Source: CAZUQA01 sp964622375 (GTDB lineage Bacteria; Bacillota_I; Bacilli_A; Erysipelotrichales; Erysipelotrichaceae). Taken from it: a stretch of DNA of 39,402 nucleotides. The notes below the pieces were generated by a model. That model was not told the DNA's origin. It saw only the letters and a list, made by a program, of their open reading frames with translations, and did not search any database. The stretch spans positions 1 through 39,402 of the forward strand of contig CAZUQA010000095.1 in assembly GCA_964622375.1 (NCBI GenBank), read 5' to 3'. Positions within the stretch are counted from its first letter, which is position 1, and every line of letters starts with the position of its first letter. Positions 7,561 to 15,744 of the stretch are shown here, in pieces. A program made the translations under genes and the position numbers.

Positions 7561-8604
7561 TTACCAAGCTAAGATCTTCTTGGCGTTTTCATAATAGATC
7601 TTCTTTAATATCTCATCCGGTAAATCGATACCATAGATTTTCCAGCGACCCTGTCCCGGTCGCTGTCCCGGAGCCTGGTAATCAAAGTATTCATCCTTGG
7701 TTTCAAAAAAACGAAAATAAGGATAGTAAGCCCGATAATCAGCATCCGGAGTCAAATCGGTGCCGAAGACAATACGATCTTGAAATTTCATAAAGAAGTC
7801 ATAAGAACTGTAGGGTTGCCGCCCTAATTCGGCTAGTCGGGCAGCGGTGTCGACATACATATTAGGATAAGACTCAAGCCGCTTAGCCACGTGGTTTAAG
7901 TTTTCGCTGTAAGAGCCAAAATGCGCCACAATAAAAGTCGTTGCCGGGTTTTTTGCAATGACGCGATCTTGCATTTCCATCAACTCTTTAAAACTGAAGA
8001 ACTTGGGATCATAAAAACTCCAATCGGGATTAGCCTGTAATTCTTCAAAGCGTTCGTTAAATTCATCTAGCGGTTTAAAGAAAGCTGTCGGATCAGCAAC
8101 ATGCATCAGCACCGGTATCTGCAACTCAGCTGCAGTGGTAAAAATGACATTGAGTCGCTCATCATCCAGGCGCAGATAATTGCCCTGACTGTCAGTTATT
8201 CCCAGGGAAATAAACTTCCAGAGTTTAACCCCACGCGCCCCCATCTTAAAGCACAGTCTCATTTTTTCTCGGGTTCTTTCCGGGAAGTCGGGATTTTCAA
8301 AATCCGTGAAATCAATCCACATGAAGTTGAGTATTTGCTCAGGATAAGCTCCGGTCTTTTCTAACATCGCTGTTAAATCAGCACCCCAGAGCCCATCAAG
8401 ATTGACAACAGCGACAATATTCAATTCTCGCAGTTTAGCTAAATGTTCAGCAGTGTCATACTTCTTGCGGTAATCTTCCCCTAATAAAAGCTTTCCCATA
8501 TGGGTATGAATATCAAGGCAAGGAAATTTAGCTTTGGTAACTTGATGTTCACTGACAATCAATTCACTCTGCGGGCTAAACTGGTCAAGATAGATTCTTT
8601 GCAT
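7561..8604 (-). CDS. Amidohydrolase family protein (Amidohydro_2 type)
   Basis: A 347-residue TIM-barrel metal-dependent hydrolase of the amidohydrolase-2 (COG2159-like) group. Visible ligands: CLDIHTHMG (H33, H35), VLMHVAD, FIVAHFGSYS and FGTDLTPD (final Asp). Members act on varied lactones, carboxylates and amides, so the substrate cannot be read from sequence. The start codon overlaps the stop of the second permease gene (TAATG at 8604), so it is translationally coupled to the transporter and most likely handles the imported compound. It is the last gene of the leftward GH4-ABC operon and ends in a clear terminator. Confidence is high for the superfamily, low for the reaction. Confidence 0.82.
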   Translation of the reverse strand: MQRIYLDQFSPQSELIVSEHQVTKAKFPCLDIHTHMGKLLLGEDYRKKYDTAEHLAKLRELNIVAVVNLDGLWGADLTAMLEKTGAYPEQILNFMWIDFTDFENPDFPERTREKMRLCFKMGARGVKLWKFISLGITDSQGNYLRLDDERLNVIFTTAAELQIPVLMHVADPTAFFKPLDEFNERFEELQANPDWSFYDPKFFSFKELMEMQDRVIAKNPATTFIVAHFGSYSENLNHVAKRLESYPNMYVDTAARLAELGRQPYSSYDFFMKFQDRIVFGTDLTPDADYRAYYPYFRFFETKDEYFDYQAPGQRPGQGRWKIYGIDLPDEILKKIYYENAKKILAW

Positions 8605-9455
8605 TATTTCATCCCGGTCATGGAAATACCTTTGATGAAGTATTTCTGTAAAGCCAAAAACACTAAAGTAACCGGTACCATCACCAAAGATGCTGCCGCC
8701 ATCGTCGCGGAATGATCGGTTGACCTTTGGGCATTAAAGTAAGTCAAAGCTAAGGGCAAAGTCATATTTTTAACACTGGACAACATAATCAGCGGTCCGG
8801 TATAGTCATTCCAGTTGGCTAAGAAAGTAAAGATAGCTAAAGCCCCGATCGCCGGTTGGATCATCGGTACGATGATCTTCCAGTAAATCATCCAATTGGA
8901 AGCTCCTTCGATTTTGGCACTTTCAATGATCTCTTTAGGTATCTCATCAATGAATTGCTTACTGAGATAAATGCCGAAAGCCGAAACAAAAGAAGGCACA
9001 ATCAAAGCGGCAATTTTGTCATAGAAGCCCAGCGAGCTCAACAAGATAAAGCCCGGTATCATGGTAACTTGAGAAGGCACCATCATGGAAGCTAACAATA
9101 ACCAAAACAGAAAGTTCTTCAGTTTAAATTCATACTTTGAGAAAACAAAACCGACTAGGGTACTGGTAAACAGCACTGCTAAAGTGTTGCAGGTAGTGAT
9201 GACAATACTGTTTTTTAGCCAACTGAAGAACGGGGCTTCCGTCAATACCCGAATATAACCATTGAAAGTAAAATTAACCGGCAACAGATGCTTAGGGTCA
9301 ACAATCAGTTCTTTGGAGCTTTTAAAGGAATTTGATAACATCCAAAAGTAAGGAATCAAAAAGAACAGCGATAAAAGCAACAACAGGCTAAACAAGACAA
9401 AACGGCGGCTACGATCTTTAGTAATAGCGAATTTTGGTTTTTTCAGCCTTGCCAT
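8604..9455 (-). CDS. Carbohydrate ABC transporter permease, MalG/UgpE type
   Basis: A 283-residue integral membrane subunit. The N-terminal helix FVLFSLLLLLSLFFLIPYFW is followed by five more hydrophobic segments. The EAA loop (SAKIEGASNWMIYWKIIVP) contacts the ATPase. I chose ATG 9455: GGGAG stands 8 nt before it and it begins 2 nt after the preceding stop, whereas a GTG at 9470 would overlap the upstream gene. With the MalF-type partner it forms the channel for the ligand of the binding protein at 10365-11624. Confidence 0.92.
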   Translation of the reverse strand: MARLKKPKFAITKDRSRRFVLFSLLLLLSLFFLIPYFWMLSNSFKSSKELIVDPKHLLPVNFTFNGYIRVLTEAPFFSWLKNSIVITTCNTLAVLFTSTLVGFVFSKYEFKLKNFLFWLLLASMMVPSQVTMIPGFILLSSLGFYDKIAALIVPSFVSAFGIYLSKQFIDEIPKEIIESAKIEGASNWMIYWKIIVPMIQPAIGALAIFTFLANWNDYTGPLIMLSSVKNMTLPLALTYFNAQRSTDHSATMAAASLVMVPVTLVFLALQKYFIKGISMTGMK

Positions 9456-9457
9456 AA

Positions 9458-10318
9458 TCAATACTCCCACTCCGTTTTGTTAATGCGGTTCTGCACTAAA
9501 GTAATGACCATGATAATCGCAAATAATACTAAGGATACAGCGGAAGCATAACCCATGTCTTTTTCCACAAAGCCCATGCGATATATATAGTAGGTCAATA
9601 CCGAACCGGAATTCATCGGTCCGCCTCGCGTTAACATGACTTGGAATTGGGCAAACATTTGAAAGTAAGAAATAACGGTCATCGCCGAAACAAAGGCAAA
9701 GGTTCGAGATAACAAGGGAATGGTAACTTTAGTAAACTTCTTCCACTCTGAAGCTCCGTCTAATGCCGCCGCCTCATAAAACTCACTGGGAATGCCATCG
9801 ATACCGGCAGACAGCAAGACAATATTGTAGCCGATGTCCGCCCACAAAGTGACGATGATCATGGTGATCATGACCCATTTCGGATCACTCAACCAGCCAA
9901 TCGAGGTTCCCAGGTAAAGATTTATCAAACCGCGTTTCGTTGAGAAGATATTGCCCAGTACCGTCGCCGAAGCTACCAGAGGTGCCACACAAGGCATAAA
10001 GAAAACCACGCGGAAATACGAGCGGGTTTTGTTGGATTTCAGTTTGGCAATAGCTTGGGCGATCAGCAGTGAAAGTAGTAAGTTGATCACTACCGCAAAA
10101 AAGACAAAAGTCAGGGTATTGGTCAGCGACTTGATAAAGGTGGTATCCTTCATTAATTTCGTAAAGTTGGCAATACCCACAAAACGATTAACTGAGCGCA
10201 AGGGGTTATACTCAAAAAAGGAAATAACAAAAGCTCCGATGATAGGAAGGAAGGTAAAGACCCCTACCCAAACAAATGCCGGCACTAACACTGTTGCTAT
10301 GAAACCTTTATTTTTCAT
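9458..10318 (-). CDS. Carbohydrate ABC transporter permease, MalF/UgpA type
   Basis: A 286-residue integral membrane subunit with six predicted helices, including residues about 5-32 and 70-95. The EAA motif (YEAAALDGASEWKKFTKVTI) near 185-205 is the docking site for the MsmX-type ATPase. ATG 10318 follows GTGAGGGGTTTAT. A 46-nt gap separates it from the binding-protein gene, and the second permease follows after 2 nt. Typical CUT1-family arrangement: SBP, MalF-like, MalG-like. Confidence 0.93.
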   Translation of the reverse strand: MKNKGFIATVLVPAFVWVGVFTFLPIIGAFVISFFEYNPLRSVNRFVGIANFTKLMKDTTFIKSLTNTLTFVFFAVVINLLLSLLIAQAIAKLKSNKTRSYFRVVFFMPCVAPLVASATVLGNIFSTKRGLINLYLGTSIGWLSDPKWVMITMIIVTLWADIGYNIVLLSAGIDGIPSEFYEAAALDGASEWKKFTKVTIPLLSRTFAFVSAMTVISYFQMFAQFQVMLTRGGPMNSGSVLTYYIYRMGFVEKDMGYASAVSLVLFAIIMVITLVQNRINKTEWEY

Positions 10319-10364
10319 ATAAACCCCTCACTTAAATTAGTTGTTTTGCGCTCAATAATTTTCT

Positions 10365-11624
10365 TTACTTATTAATAGCTTCGTTTAATCGGGCATCTAA
10401 AGCGGCTAAAGCGTCAGCTACCGTATCATAGTCGCCATTGATGAACTCTTCAAAGTTTTCGGTAATAGCTTCTTTGAGGATATCGGTATTAAAGAAGCCG
10501 ATAAATTGTCCGCCATCAAGCAGCTTAACCAGTGGCGCAAAGAACGGAACTTCTTTCAACAACTCCGGATCTTGAGCCACGGCTTTTTTCGCCGGAATTT
10601 GGGCACAAGCGATATTGTGTTGTAACAAAATATCATCATGGGCAACAAACTTTAAGAAACGGAAAGCTGCATCGGTATTAGCCGAACCACTGTTGATAGC
10701 AACCGCCCAACCGGTTTCTGTCGGGAATTTCTTCTCACTTCCCCACCAGGGCAGTTCCACATAAGTGAATTCTTTACCATAGGTTAGTTTAAATTCTTCA
10801 ACTCCTTCTGGTATTACCCAAGGTCCGCGCATGGCAAACATACATTCACCGGCAAATAACAACTGATAGCCTTCCATGTCCCCGCCACCGGAAATGCCAT
10901 CCATGTCAGTTACCACATCGATGAGATCGGCTAAAGTTTGGTAAGCTTCCCGACCGATTGCGGTGTTGTAGGTGAATTTACCGTTAGCGTCGAGGTACTG
11001 ACCGCCTTTAGAAAGAATCATGCTGCTAAACAGATAAGGTGTGCTGTCCCAGTTGACAAATTCAAAGCCTTTGCGACGCATCAACTCGCCATCAAATTTT
11101 ACGGCTTTTTTCGCTTCGCTGATCAGTTCATTCCAAGTCGTCGGAATTTTCGCTCCTACTTCTTTCAACAAATCGTTGTTGACAATCAAACCGCCACATT
11201 CGATGTTGAATTCCAGGGGGAAGCCATAAATCTTACCGTTGACTTCCAAAGCACCATAAGTCGGGGCGTAGAATTCTTCTTTAATCATCTTAGCTAAATC
11301 ATCAGGCAGAGCAGCCAATACTCCGGTTGGCGCAAAATCAACACCCCAACCACCCCACATCTCGTAGATGTCGGCACCTTGTTCCTTTTTAATCAATGAA
11401 GTCGTTGCTTTAGCTTCAAATTCATCATAAGGAAAGAATTCAAACTGAATTCTGATGTCGGGATTATCAGCTTCAAACTTTTTCGCAATTTCCCGCCAGG
11501 AAGCATTCCAGGCATCATTTTGATGACCCCAGAAAACCAGGACGGTTCTATCGTCTTTAGGTTTACAGCCGACAGCTCCCAAAACCATTAATAAACAGAC
11601 AAACAGCACTAATAGTTTTTTCAT
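10365..11624 (-). CDS. Extracellular sugar-binding lipoprotein of the ABC importer
   Basis: A 419-residue substrate-binding protein (SBP family 1). The lipoprotein signal peptide is residues 1-19 with lipobox GAVGC and lipidated Cys20, so it is anchored on the outer face of the membrane. The fold is supported by VLVFWGHQND, FAPTGVLAALPDDL, YGFPLEFNIECGGLIVNNDL and TETGWAVAINSGSAN. SD AAAGGAG precedes ATG 11624. It lies 14 nt after the GH4 gene. The ligand is probably an alpha-linked oligosaccharide or glycoside, judged only from the neighbouring GH4 enzyme. Confidence 0.92.
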   Translation of the reverse strand: MKKLLVLFVCLLMVLGAVGCKPKDDRTVLVFWGHQNDAWNASWREIAKKFEADNPDIRIQFEFFPYDEFEAKATTSLIKKEQGADIYEMWGGWGVDFAPTGVLAALPDDLAKMIKEEFYAPTYGALEVNGKIYGFPLEFNIECGGLIVNNDLLKEVGAKIPTTWNELISEAKKAVKFDGELMRRKGFEFVNWDSTPYLFSSMILSKGGQYLDANGKFTYNTAIGREAYQTLADLIDVVTDMDGISGGGDMEGYQLLFAGECMFAMRGPWVIPEGVEEFKLTYGKEFTYVELPWWGSEKKFPTETGWAVAINSGSANTDAAFRFLKFVAHDDILLQHNIACAQIPAKKAVAQDPELLKEVPFFAPLVKLLDGGQFIGFFNTDILKEAITENFEEFINGDYDTVADALAALDARLNEAINK

Positions 11625-11638
11625 TTTAGTCTCCTTTT

Positions 11639-12979
11639 TTATAATTTATCAATATCTTGATCTTCAAAGTAGGTCAAATACTGTTTATTGGCGACAAACA
11701 TCTCTTTGACCATCCTTCGAATTTCTTCCAAACTCAATACGGCAGCGCACAAGGGATCCATCATGATGGCATGCATCACCATTTGTGGATTATTTTCTAT
11801 TGCCGCCTTCACTACCAAATCTTCAATACCGGCTGACAGATTGACTAGTAATGCCAAGTGATCAGGTAAAGTATGTACGCCTAAAGGGTGAATCCCCCTT
11901 TCATCCGCCATTACCGGCACTTCGACACAGGCTCCCTGCTTAACATTAGTAATCAAACCGGCATTAGGAATGTTGCCGTTAAAGGTAAAGGGGGTATGGT
12001 CACCAAAGATGGCATTAAAGATATCGGAAGCATACTCTTCTTCCTTTTCTAATTCTACTTCCCCTTCCAGCAGCCACTGGGTATATTCACTTTCCCAACT
12101 GTTTTCTCTTCTTAAGTACTCTTGAAGAATCGCCGCATATTCCCCAGGATTCCAGCCACTACCATCTTTAGTATACTTAACAATTAAGTCCTGGCGCTTA
12201 CGGTACCACCAGTTATACTCGGAAACATGACCACTGCTTTCCGTGCAGTAGTAACCCAAGTGTTTAAACATATCATTGCGCACAATTTCTTGTTGGTAGA
12301 TTTCCGGTCTTTCTATGGCCGCTCTTAATGCCGGATAGAGATCAACTCCATCTTTAGTGGCAAATTTAGTATAAAAAGCTTGGTGGTTGATGCCGATACA
12401 GGTATAGTCAATATTAGTGTAGTCTTGATCCAACCACTCTGCCAGCATCATCGCCGTACCCTGTACGCTGTGACACAAACCGGTAACGCTTACCTTAGTC
12501 TGTTCTTGAAGATATTTCACCAGCATGCACATCGGATTGGTATAGTTTAAGACAATAGCCCCGGGACAATACTTCTCACAATCTCGTAAAATCTCCAGCA
12601 TCGGCGGTGCTGTGCGTAGAAAGCGAAATATCCCGGAAGCACTGCGGGTATCCCCGACACAAACATCGACACCATATTTCTTGGGAATCTCGATATCGCT
12701 GCGCCATACTTCCACCCCACCTTGCAGGATAGTAATCAATACTCCATCAGCCCCGCTTAAAGCTTCTTGGCGATCGGTGGTCGCAAAAACCCGGGCTGGA
12801 TAATTACCGGCATCAATTATCCGCTGTACTCCTTTACGGGCATACTCTAAACGTTTGGTGTTGATGTCAAGCAAAAACAGTTCAGCATCGCTGAAAGCTG
12901 CAAAAGTTAAGATGTCACGTACTAAATCGCGAGTAAAACCTAATGAACCGGCACCGATAAAAGCGAATTTCTTCGGCAT
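11639..12979 (-). CDS. Glycoside hydrolase family 4 (alpha-galactosidase/alpha-glucosidase type)
   Basis: A 446-residue NAD+- and Mn2+-dependent glycosidase of family GH4, which works by redox-elimination at C3. Visible: N-terminal Rossmann motif FIGAGSLGFTRDLV, acidic LLDIN after strand 2, GDTRSASGIFRFLRT near 109-123, NYTNPM with N148, metal-binding C169 in GLCHSVQGT, and H199 in GINHQAFY. The GDT..GIF and GLCHS pattern is of the MelA/AglA branch acting on unphosphorylated alpha-galactosides, alpha-glucosides or related glycosides rather than the 6-phospho-beta-glucosidases. It is the first gene of the leftward operon. SD GGAGG at good distance; operator 12996-13010 lies directly upstream. 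Confidence 0.9.
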   Translation of the reverse strand: MPKKFAFIGAGSLGFTRDLVRDILTFAAFSDAELFLLDINTKRLEYARKGVQRIIDAGNYPARVFATTDRQEALSGADGVLITILQGGVEVWRSDIEIPKKYGVDVCVGDTRSASGIFRFLRTAPPMLEILRDCEKYCPGAIVLNYTNPMCMLVKYLQEQTKVSVTGLCHSVQGTAMMLAEWLDQDYTNIDYTCIGINHQAFYTKFATKDGVDLYPALRAAIERPEIYQQEIVRNDMFKHLGYYCTESSGHVSEYNWWYRKRQDLIVKYTKDGSGWNPGEYAAILQEYLRRENSWESEYTQWLLEGEVELEKEEEYASDIFNAIFGDHTPFTFNGNIPNAGLITNVKQGACVEVPVMADERGIHPLGVHTLPDHLALLVNLSAGIEDLVVKAAIENNPQMVMHAIMMDPLCAAVLSLEEIRRMVKEMFVANKQYLTYFEDQDIDKL

Positions 12980-12995
12980 TTAATCCTCCAATTCT

Positions 12996-13010
12996 TTGTT
13001 TACTAAACAA
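12996..13010. promoter_or_regulatory. Operator O1 (15-bp palindrome) for the GH4-ABC operon
   Basis: TTGTTTACTAAACAA, perfect dyad around one central base. It lies downstream of the predicted leftward -10 and just upstream of the GH4 SD, so a bound repressor would block transcription. It matches the site at 13103-13117 except for the central base. A LacI-family regulator is encoded next door. Confidence 0.8.
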
Positions 13011-13029
13011 AAAAGCTTTTCATAGCTTA

Positions 13030-13058
13030 ATAATATGTTGTTTCTTGCGATTTGTAAA
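13030..13058 (-). promoter_or_regulatory. SigA-type promoter of the GH4-ABC operon
   Basis: On the minus strand, TTTACA (13058-13053) and TATTAT (13035-13030) are spaced by exactly 17 bp. Predicted start is near 13023, upstream of operator O1. Confidence 0.65.
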
Positions 13059-13102
13059 GAAATTCCCCGCTTTTGTCTTGATTTCTTACTAAAATTCATT
13101 TA

Positions 13103-13117
13103 TTGTTTAGTAAACAA
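13103..13117. promoter_or_regulatory. Operator O2 (15-bp palindrome) before the LacI gene
   Basis: TTGTTTAGTAAACAA, the same palindrome as O1. Its centre is 107 bp away, about ten helical turns, which would suit looping by a tetrameric or paired LacI-type repressor. It ends 9 nt before the regulator start codon, so autoregulation is likely. Confidence 0.8.
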
Positions 13118-13126
13118 ATAGTATAT

Positions 13127-14152
13127 ATGGCAAATTTAAGAGAAGTAGCACAAAAAGCCGGGGTTTCTTTAGCCGCCGCCTCCCGTATCATCAATAATGA
13201 TCCAAATTTCCAATGTAGCCAAGAAACAAGAGAAAAGGTATTTGCGGCTATTGCCGCTTTAGACTATCAAAAAAGCCCCTATAAAAGAAAACAGATTTCG
13301 CGTTACCAAATCGGAGTAATCATGGCTATCACTTCAGCTAAATACTCCGATCCTTTCTTCAGCACGGTGCTGAGCACCATTGAAGCTCACTGTGCCAATC
13401 TTGGAATTACCATAAGCTACCTAAAAAACTACCATGAAATTCTCAGTGAAGATATTTTGAAAGAACTGCTAAATGCCCGCTTGGATGGTTTGATTGTCAT
13501 GGAAGAGTTGCCGGAGTCGGTGATCCTAGCCTTGAAAGAACGAATTTTAGCTATCGTCGCCATTGATTCCAACACTCACCATTTTGACTCCATCGGTTTT
13601 GATTATGTCGATTCTACCTTCCAAGCTTTGAATCATCTTTTGAGTTTGGGCCACAAAAGAATCGCTTATCTGGGTGGCCCTTCCGGCCGCCGTAGTTTTT
13701 TGGAAACCAAACGTTTAATCGCCTATCGCGAGTGGCATCGCACCAACAACCTTCCCACCGAGGATGAACTTATTGTCAACTGCAATTGGGATATCGATCA
13801 ATGCGCACAAGCAACTCAGAAACTGCTATTATCCAATAAACGACCGGATGCTTTCTTTGCGGGTAATGATACTCTGGGCTCGGTTATTTTGGGCACAATT
13901 TACGAATTAGGTTTTAAGTGCCCACAAGATATAGCCGTTATCGGCTTCAACAACATCCCGCTAGCCGCCCACACTATTCCGCCATTGACCACTATTGCCC
14001 TAGACAGTGAAAGAATCGGTGAAGTGGCTATTAAACAATTATTAAGTCGGCTTGAGAAAACCTGTTACTACGGTGATAATCCCATAAGAATTTATCTTGA
14101 TACCCAATTGATTGTCCGTGACTCCAGCGGCAGAAAAGGAAGTAAACTATGA
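13127..14152 (+). CDS. LacI-family transcriptional regulator
   Basis: A 341-residue DNA-binding sugar-responsive regulator. HTH and hinge are at 1-50 (MANLREVAQKAGVSLAAASR, then the ETREKV-type hinge region). The ligand-binding domain of the periplasmic-binding-protein type includes LLSLGHKRIAYLGGP, AFFAGNDTLGSVILG and DIAVIGFNNIPLAAHTIPPL. I chose ATG 13127 because family members begin with a residue or two before the VA-x-x-AGVS helix; an upstream TTG at 13103 would lie inside operator O2. It probably represses both its own operon and the divergent GH4-ABC operon. It overlaps the kinase gene by four bases (ATGA). Confidence 0.93.
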   Translation: MANLREVAQKAGVSLAAASRIINNDPNFQCSQETREKVFAAIAALDYQKSPYKRKQISRYQIGVIMAITSAKYSDPFFSTVLSTIEAHCANLGITISYLKNYHEILSEDILKELLNARLDGLIVMEELPESVILALKERILAIVAIDSNTHHFDSIGFDYVDSTFQALNHLLSLGHKRIAYLGGPSGRRSFLETKRLIAYREWHRTNNLPTEDELIVNCNWDIDQCAQATQKLLLSNKRPDAFFAGNDTLGSVILGTIYELGFKCPQDIAVIGFNNIPLAAHTIPPLTTIALDSERIGEVAIKQLLSRLEKTCYYGDNPIRIYLDTQLIVRDSSGRKGSKL

Positions 14153-15111
14153 AGACCTACTTAAGTATTGACAGTGGCGGTACTAAAACCAAGTATTTGC
14201 TCTGTGATGAATCAGGCCGCTTTTTAGCGACGACAACCTTAGCGACCGCTCATTATCTTCAAGTTGGTTTAGCCGGTTTAACCGCCAACTTAAAAACCGG
14301 TATTCAAGCCGTTTGTCAACAAGCTAATATCACAGCCAATGACATCGCTGCTGCTTTCTTTGCGGCTGCCGGCTATGGTGATATCCCGGAAGACGAAGAA
14401 AAAATCACCAAAGCAGCGCAAGTTGCTTTTGGCTCAATCAAATTCCAAGTCGGTAATGACTGTGAAAATGCCTTAATCGGTTCTTTAGCCGGACAAGCCG
14501 GAATCAATATCGTAGCCGGCACCGGTTCCATCGGTTTAGGTTTTGACAACGAAGGTCAACTTTTCCGCAGCGGCGGTTGGCATCACATTTATGGTGGCGA
14601 CGAAGGTAGTGCTTATTGGCTGGCTTGTCATTTGATTCAAGAGTTCACCAAACAAGCCGACCACCGCAAACCAAAGACCTACCTTTATCACTATCTACGG
14701 GATACCTATCAGTTTAAACACGACTCTGATATTTTGGTAATGACAATCGAACAATGGAACTTTGAGCGGGAAAAAGTGGCAACTTTAGCTAAAGATGTCT
14801 ACAACTGTGCTAAAGCCGGCGATGAATATTGCCTTGATCTTTATAAACAAGCTGCCAACGAATTAGCCGAGGTAATACTGGCAATTAAAAACACCCTGAC
14901 TTTTCAAAAGCCAATAAAACTCTCTTATTCCGGCGGTGTTTTCCAGGCCGGCGACTTGATCCTTGCCCCCTTGGCCGCTGCTTTAGATGATGAATTTACA
15001 GTCATTGAGCCTTTATTAAGCCCGGAGGCTGGTGGCATCATTTTAGCTTTGCGTTTGGATAATCAAGAGATCAACCCGACAATTCTCAATAATCTGGCAG
15101 CTTGCAAGTAA
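14149..15111 (+). CDS. BadF/BadG/BcrA-type ATPase, N-acetylglucosamine kinase-like
   Basis: A 320-residue ASKHA-fold kinase of the BadF/BadG family, which includes NAGK. Phosphate-1 motif SIDSGGTKTKYLLCD (residues 6-20), phosphate-2 region NIVAGTGSIGLGFD near 120-133 and YGGDEGSAYWL near 149-160 are clear. The likely reaction is ATP-dependent phosphorylation of an (N-acetyl)hexosamine or hexose freed from the imported glycoside. It is translationally coupled to the LacI gene through a 4-bp overlap and followed after 1 nt by the PucR-type gene. The GDEGS signature favours the NAGK branch over the 2-hydroxyacyl-CoA dehydratase activators, which carry a cysteine cluster not seen here. Confidence 0.85.
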   Translation: MKTYLSIDSGGTKTKYLLCDESGRFLATTTLATAHYLQVGLAGLTANLKTGIQAVCQQANITANDIAAAFFAAAGYGDIPEDEEKITKAAQVAFGSIKFQVGNDCENALIGSLAGQAGINIVAGTGSIGLGFDNEGQLFRSGGWHHIYGGDEGSAYWLACHLIQEFTKQADHRKPKTYLYHYLRDTYQFKHDSDILVMTIEQWNFEREKVATLAKDVYNCAKAGDEYCLDLYKQAANELAEVILAIKNTLTFQKPIKLSYSGGVFQAGDLILAPLAAALDDEFTVIEPLLSPEAGGIILALRLDNQEINPTILNNLAACK

Positions 15112-15112
15112 C

Positions 15113-15682
15113 ATGGCAAAACTTTACGGTTTTAAATTTAATAGAGAAATCGCCGACCAACAGTGGCGTTTACTGATTGCTCACAGTTTTTCTTCGCCCA
15201 TTGAACCGGTAACAGAAAAGCCCCCCACTTTTTTTCTTTACAGTGAAGAAAACATCAGTGCCTCGCTCTGTGAGTTATTGCCGGTTATGGAGAGTGACTT
15301 AGCTTGTCAAATCGGAGCCATCATCTGCCACAACAATGAGGCTTTCACTCAGGCTGCCTTAGACCTGGCTTTTCAATATCAAAGAGGGCAGTTATTGAAT
15401 TTAGCTGATGTTTGTCTGATCGCCAGCATAAAAAACGAAGTTGCTTTTCTTAACCAATTGAAAAACTACTTCAATGACACGGAAGAAGAGCTCTTACATA
15501 CCGCCATCGCTTTCCTGCAAAATTCTCTGTCCGGTTTAAAGACAGCCGAACATCTCTACATCCACCGTAATACCCTAAGCTATCGTCTTAACAAATTGCA
15601 GCAGCTAAAAAAACTGAATATTCACGACTTCGACGATGCCGCTTTCTTGCGCTTTTGGTATTTCTATGCGCGAAACAATTAA
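15113..15682 (+). CDS. PucR/CdaR-type C-terminal HTH protein
   Basis: A 189-residue protein whose last ~60 residues carry the PucR-type helix-turn-helix (HTAIAFLQNSLSGLKTAEHL, YIHRNTLSYRLNKLQQL). The N-terminal ~120 residues are not recognisable to me and are shorter than the sensor domains of CdaR/PucR proteins. It follows the kinase after one base and precedes the ATPase by 62 nt. A perfect 17-bp dyad begins immediately after its stop codon and is a candidate binding site for this protein. Function as a transcription regulator is inferred from the HTH only. Confidence 0.78.
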   Translation: MAKLYGFKFNREIADQQWRLLIAHSFSSPIEPVTEKPPTFFLYSEENISASLCELLPVMESDLACQIGAIICHNNEAFTQAALDLAFQYQRGQLLNLADVCLIASIKNEVAFLNQLKNYFNDTEEELLHTAIAFLQNSLSGLKTAEHLYIHRNTLSYRLNKLQQLKKLNIHDFDDAAFLRFWYFYARNN

Positions 15683-15699
15683 TTGTGCATGATGCACAA
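15683..15699. promoter_or_regulatory. 17-bp perfect dyad upstream of the ATPase gene
   Basis: TTGTGCATGATGCACAA, two 8-bp arms around a central G, starting at the base after the PucR-type stop. It has no following T-run, so it is more like an operator than a terminator. It differs from the LacI-type sites O1/O2. Confidence 0.6.
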
Positions 15700-15744
15700 G
15701 ACCACATTCTTAACTTAGCGTAAAATAAACTTAGAGGTACACTT

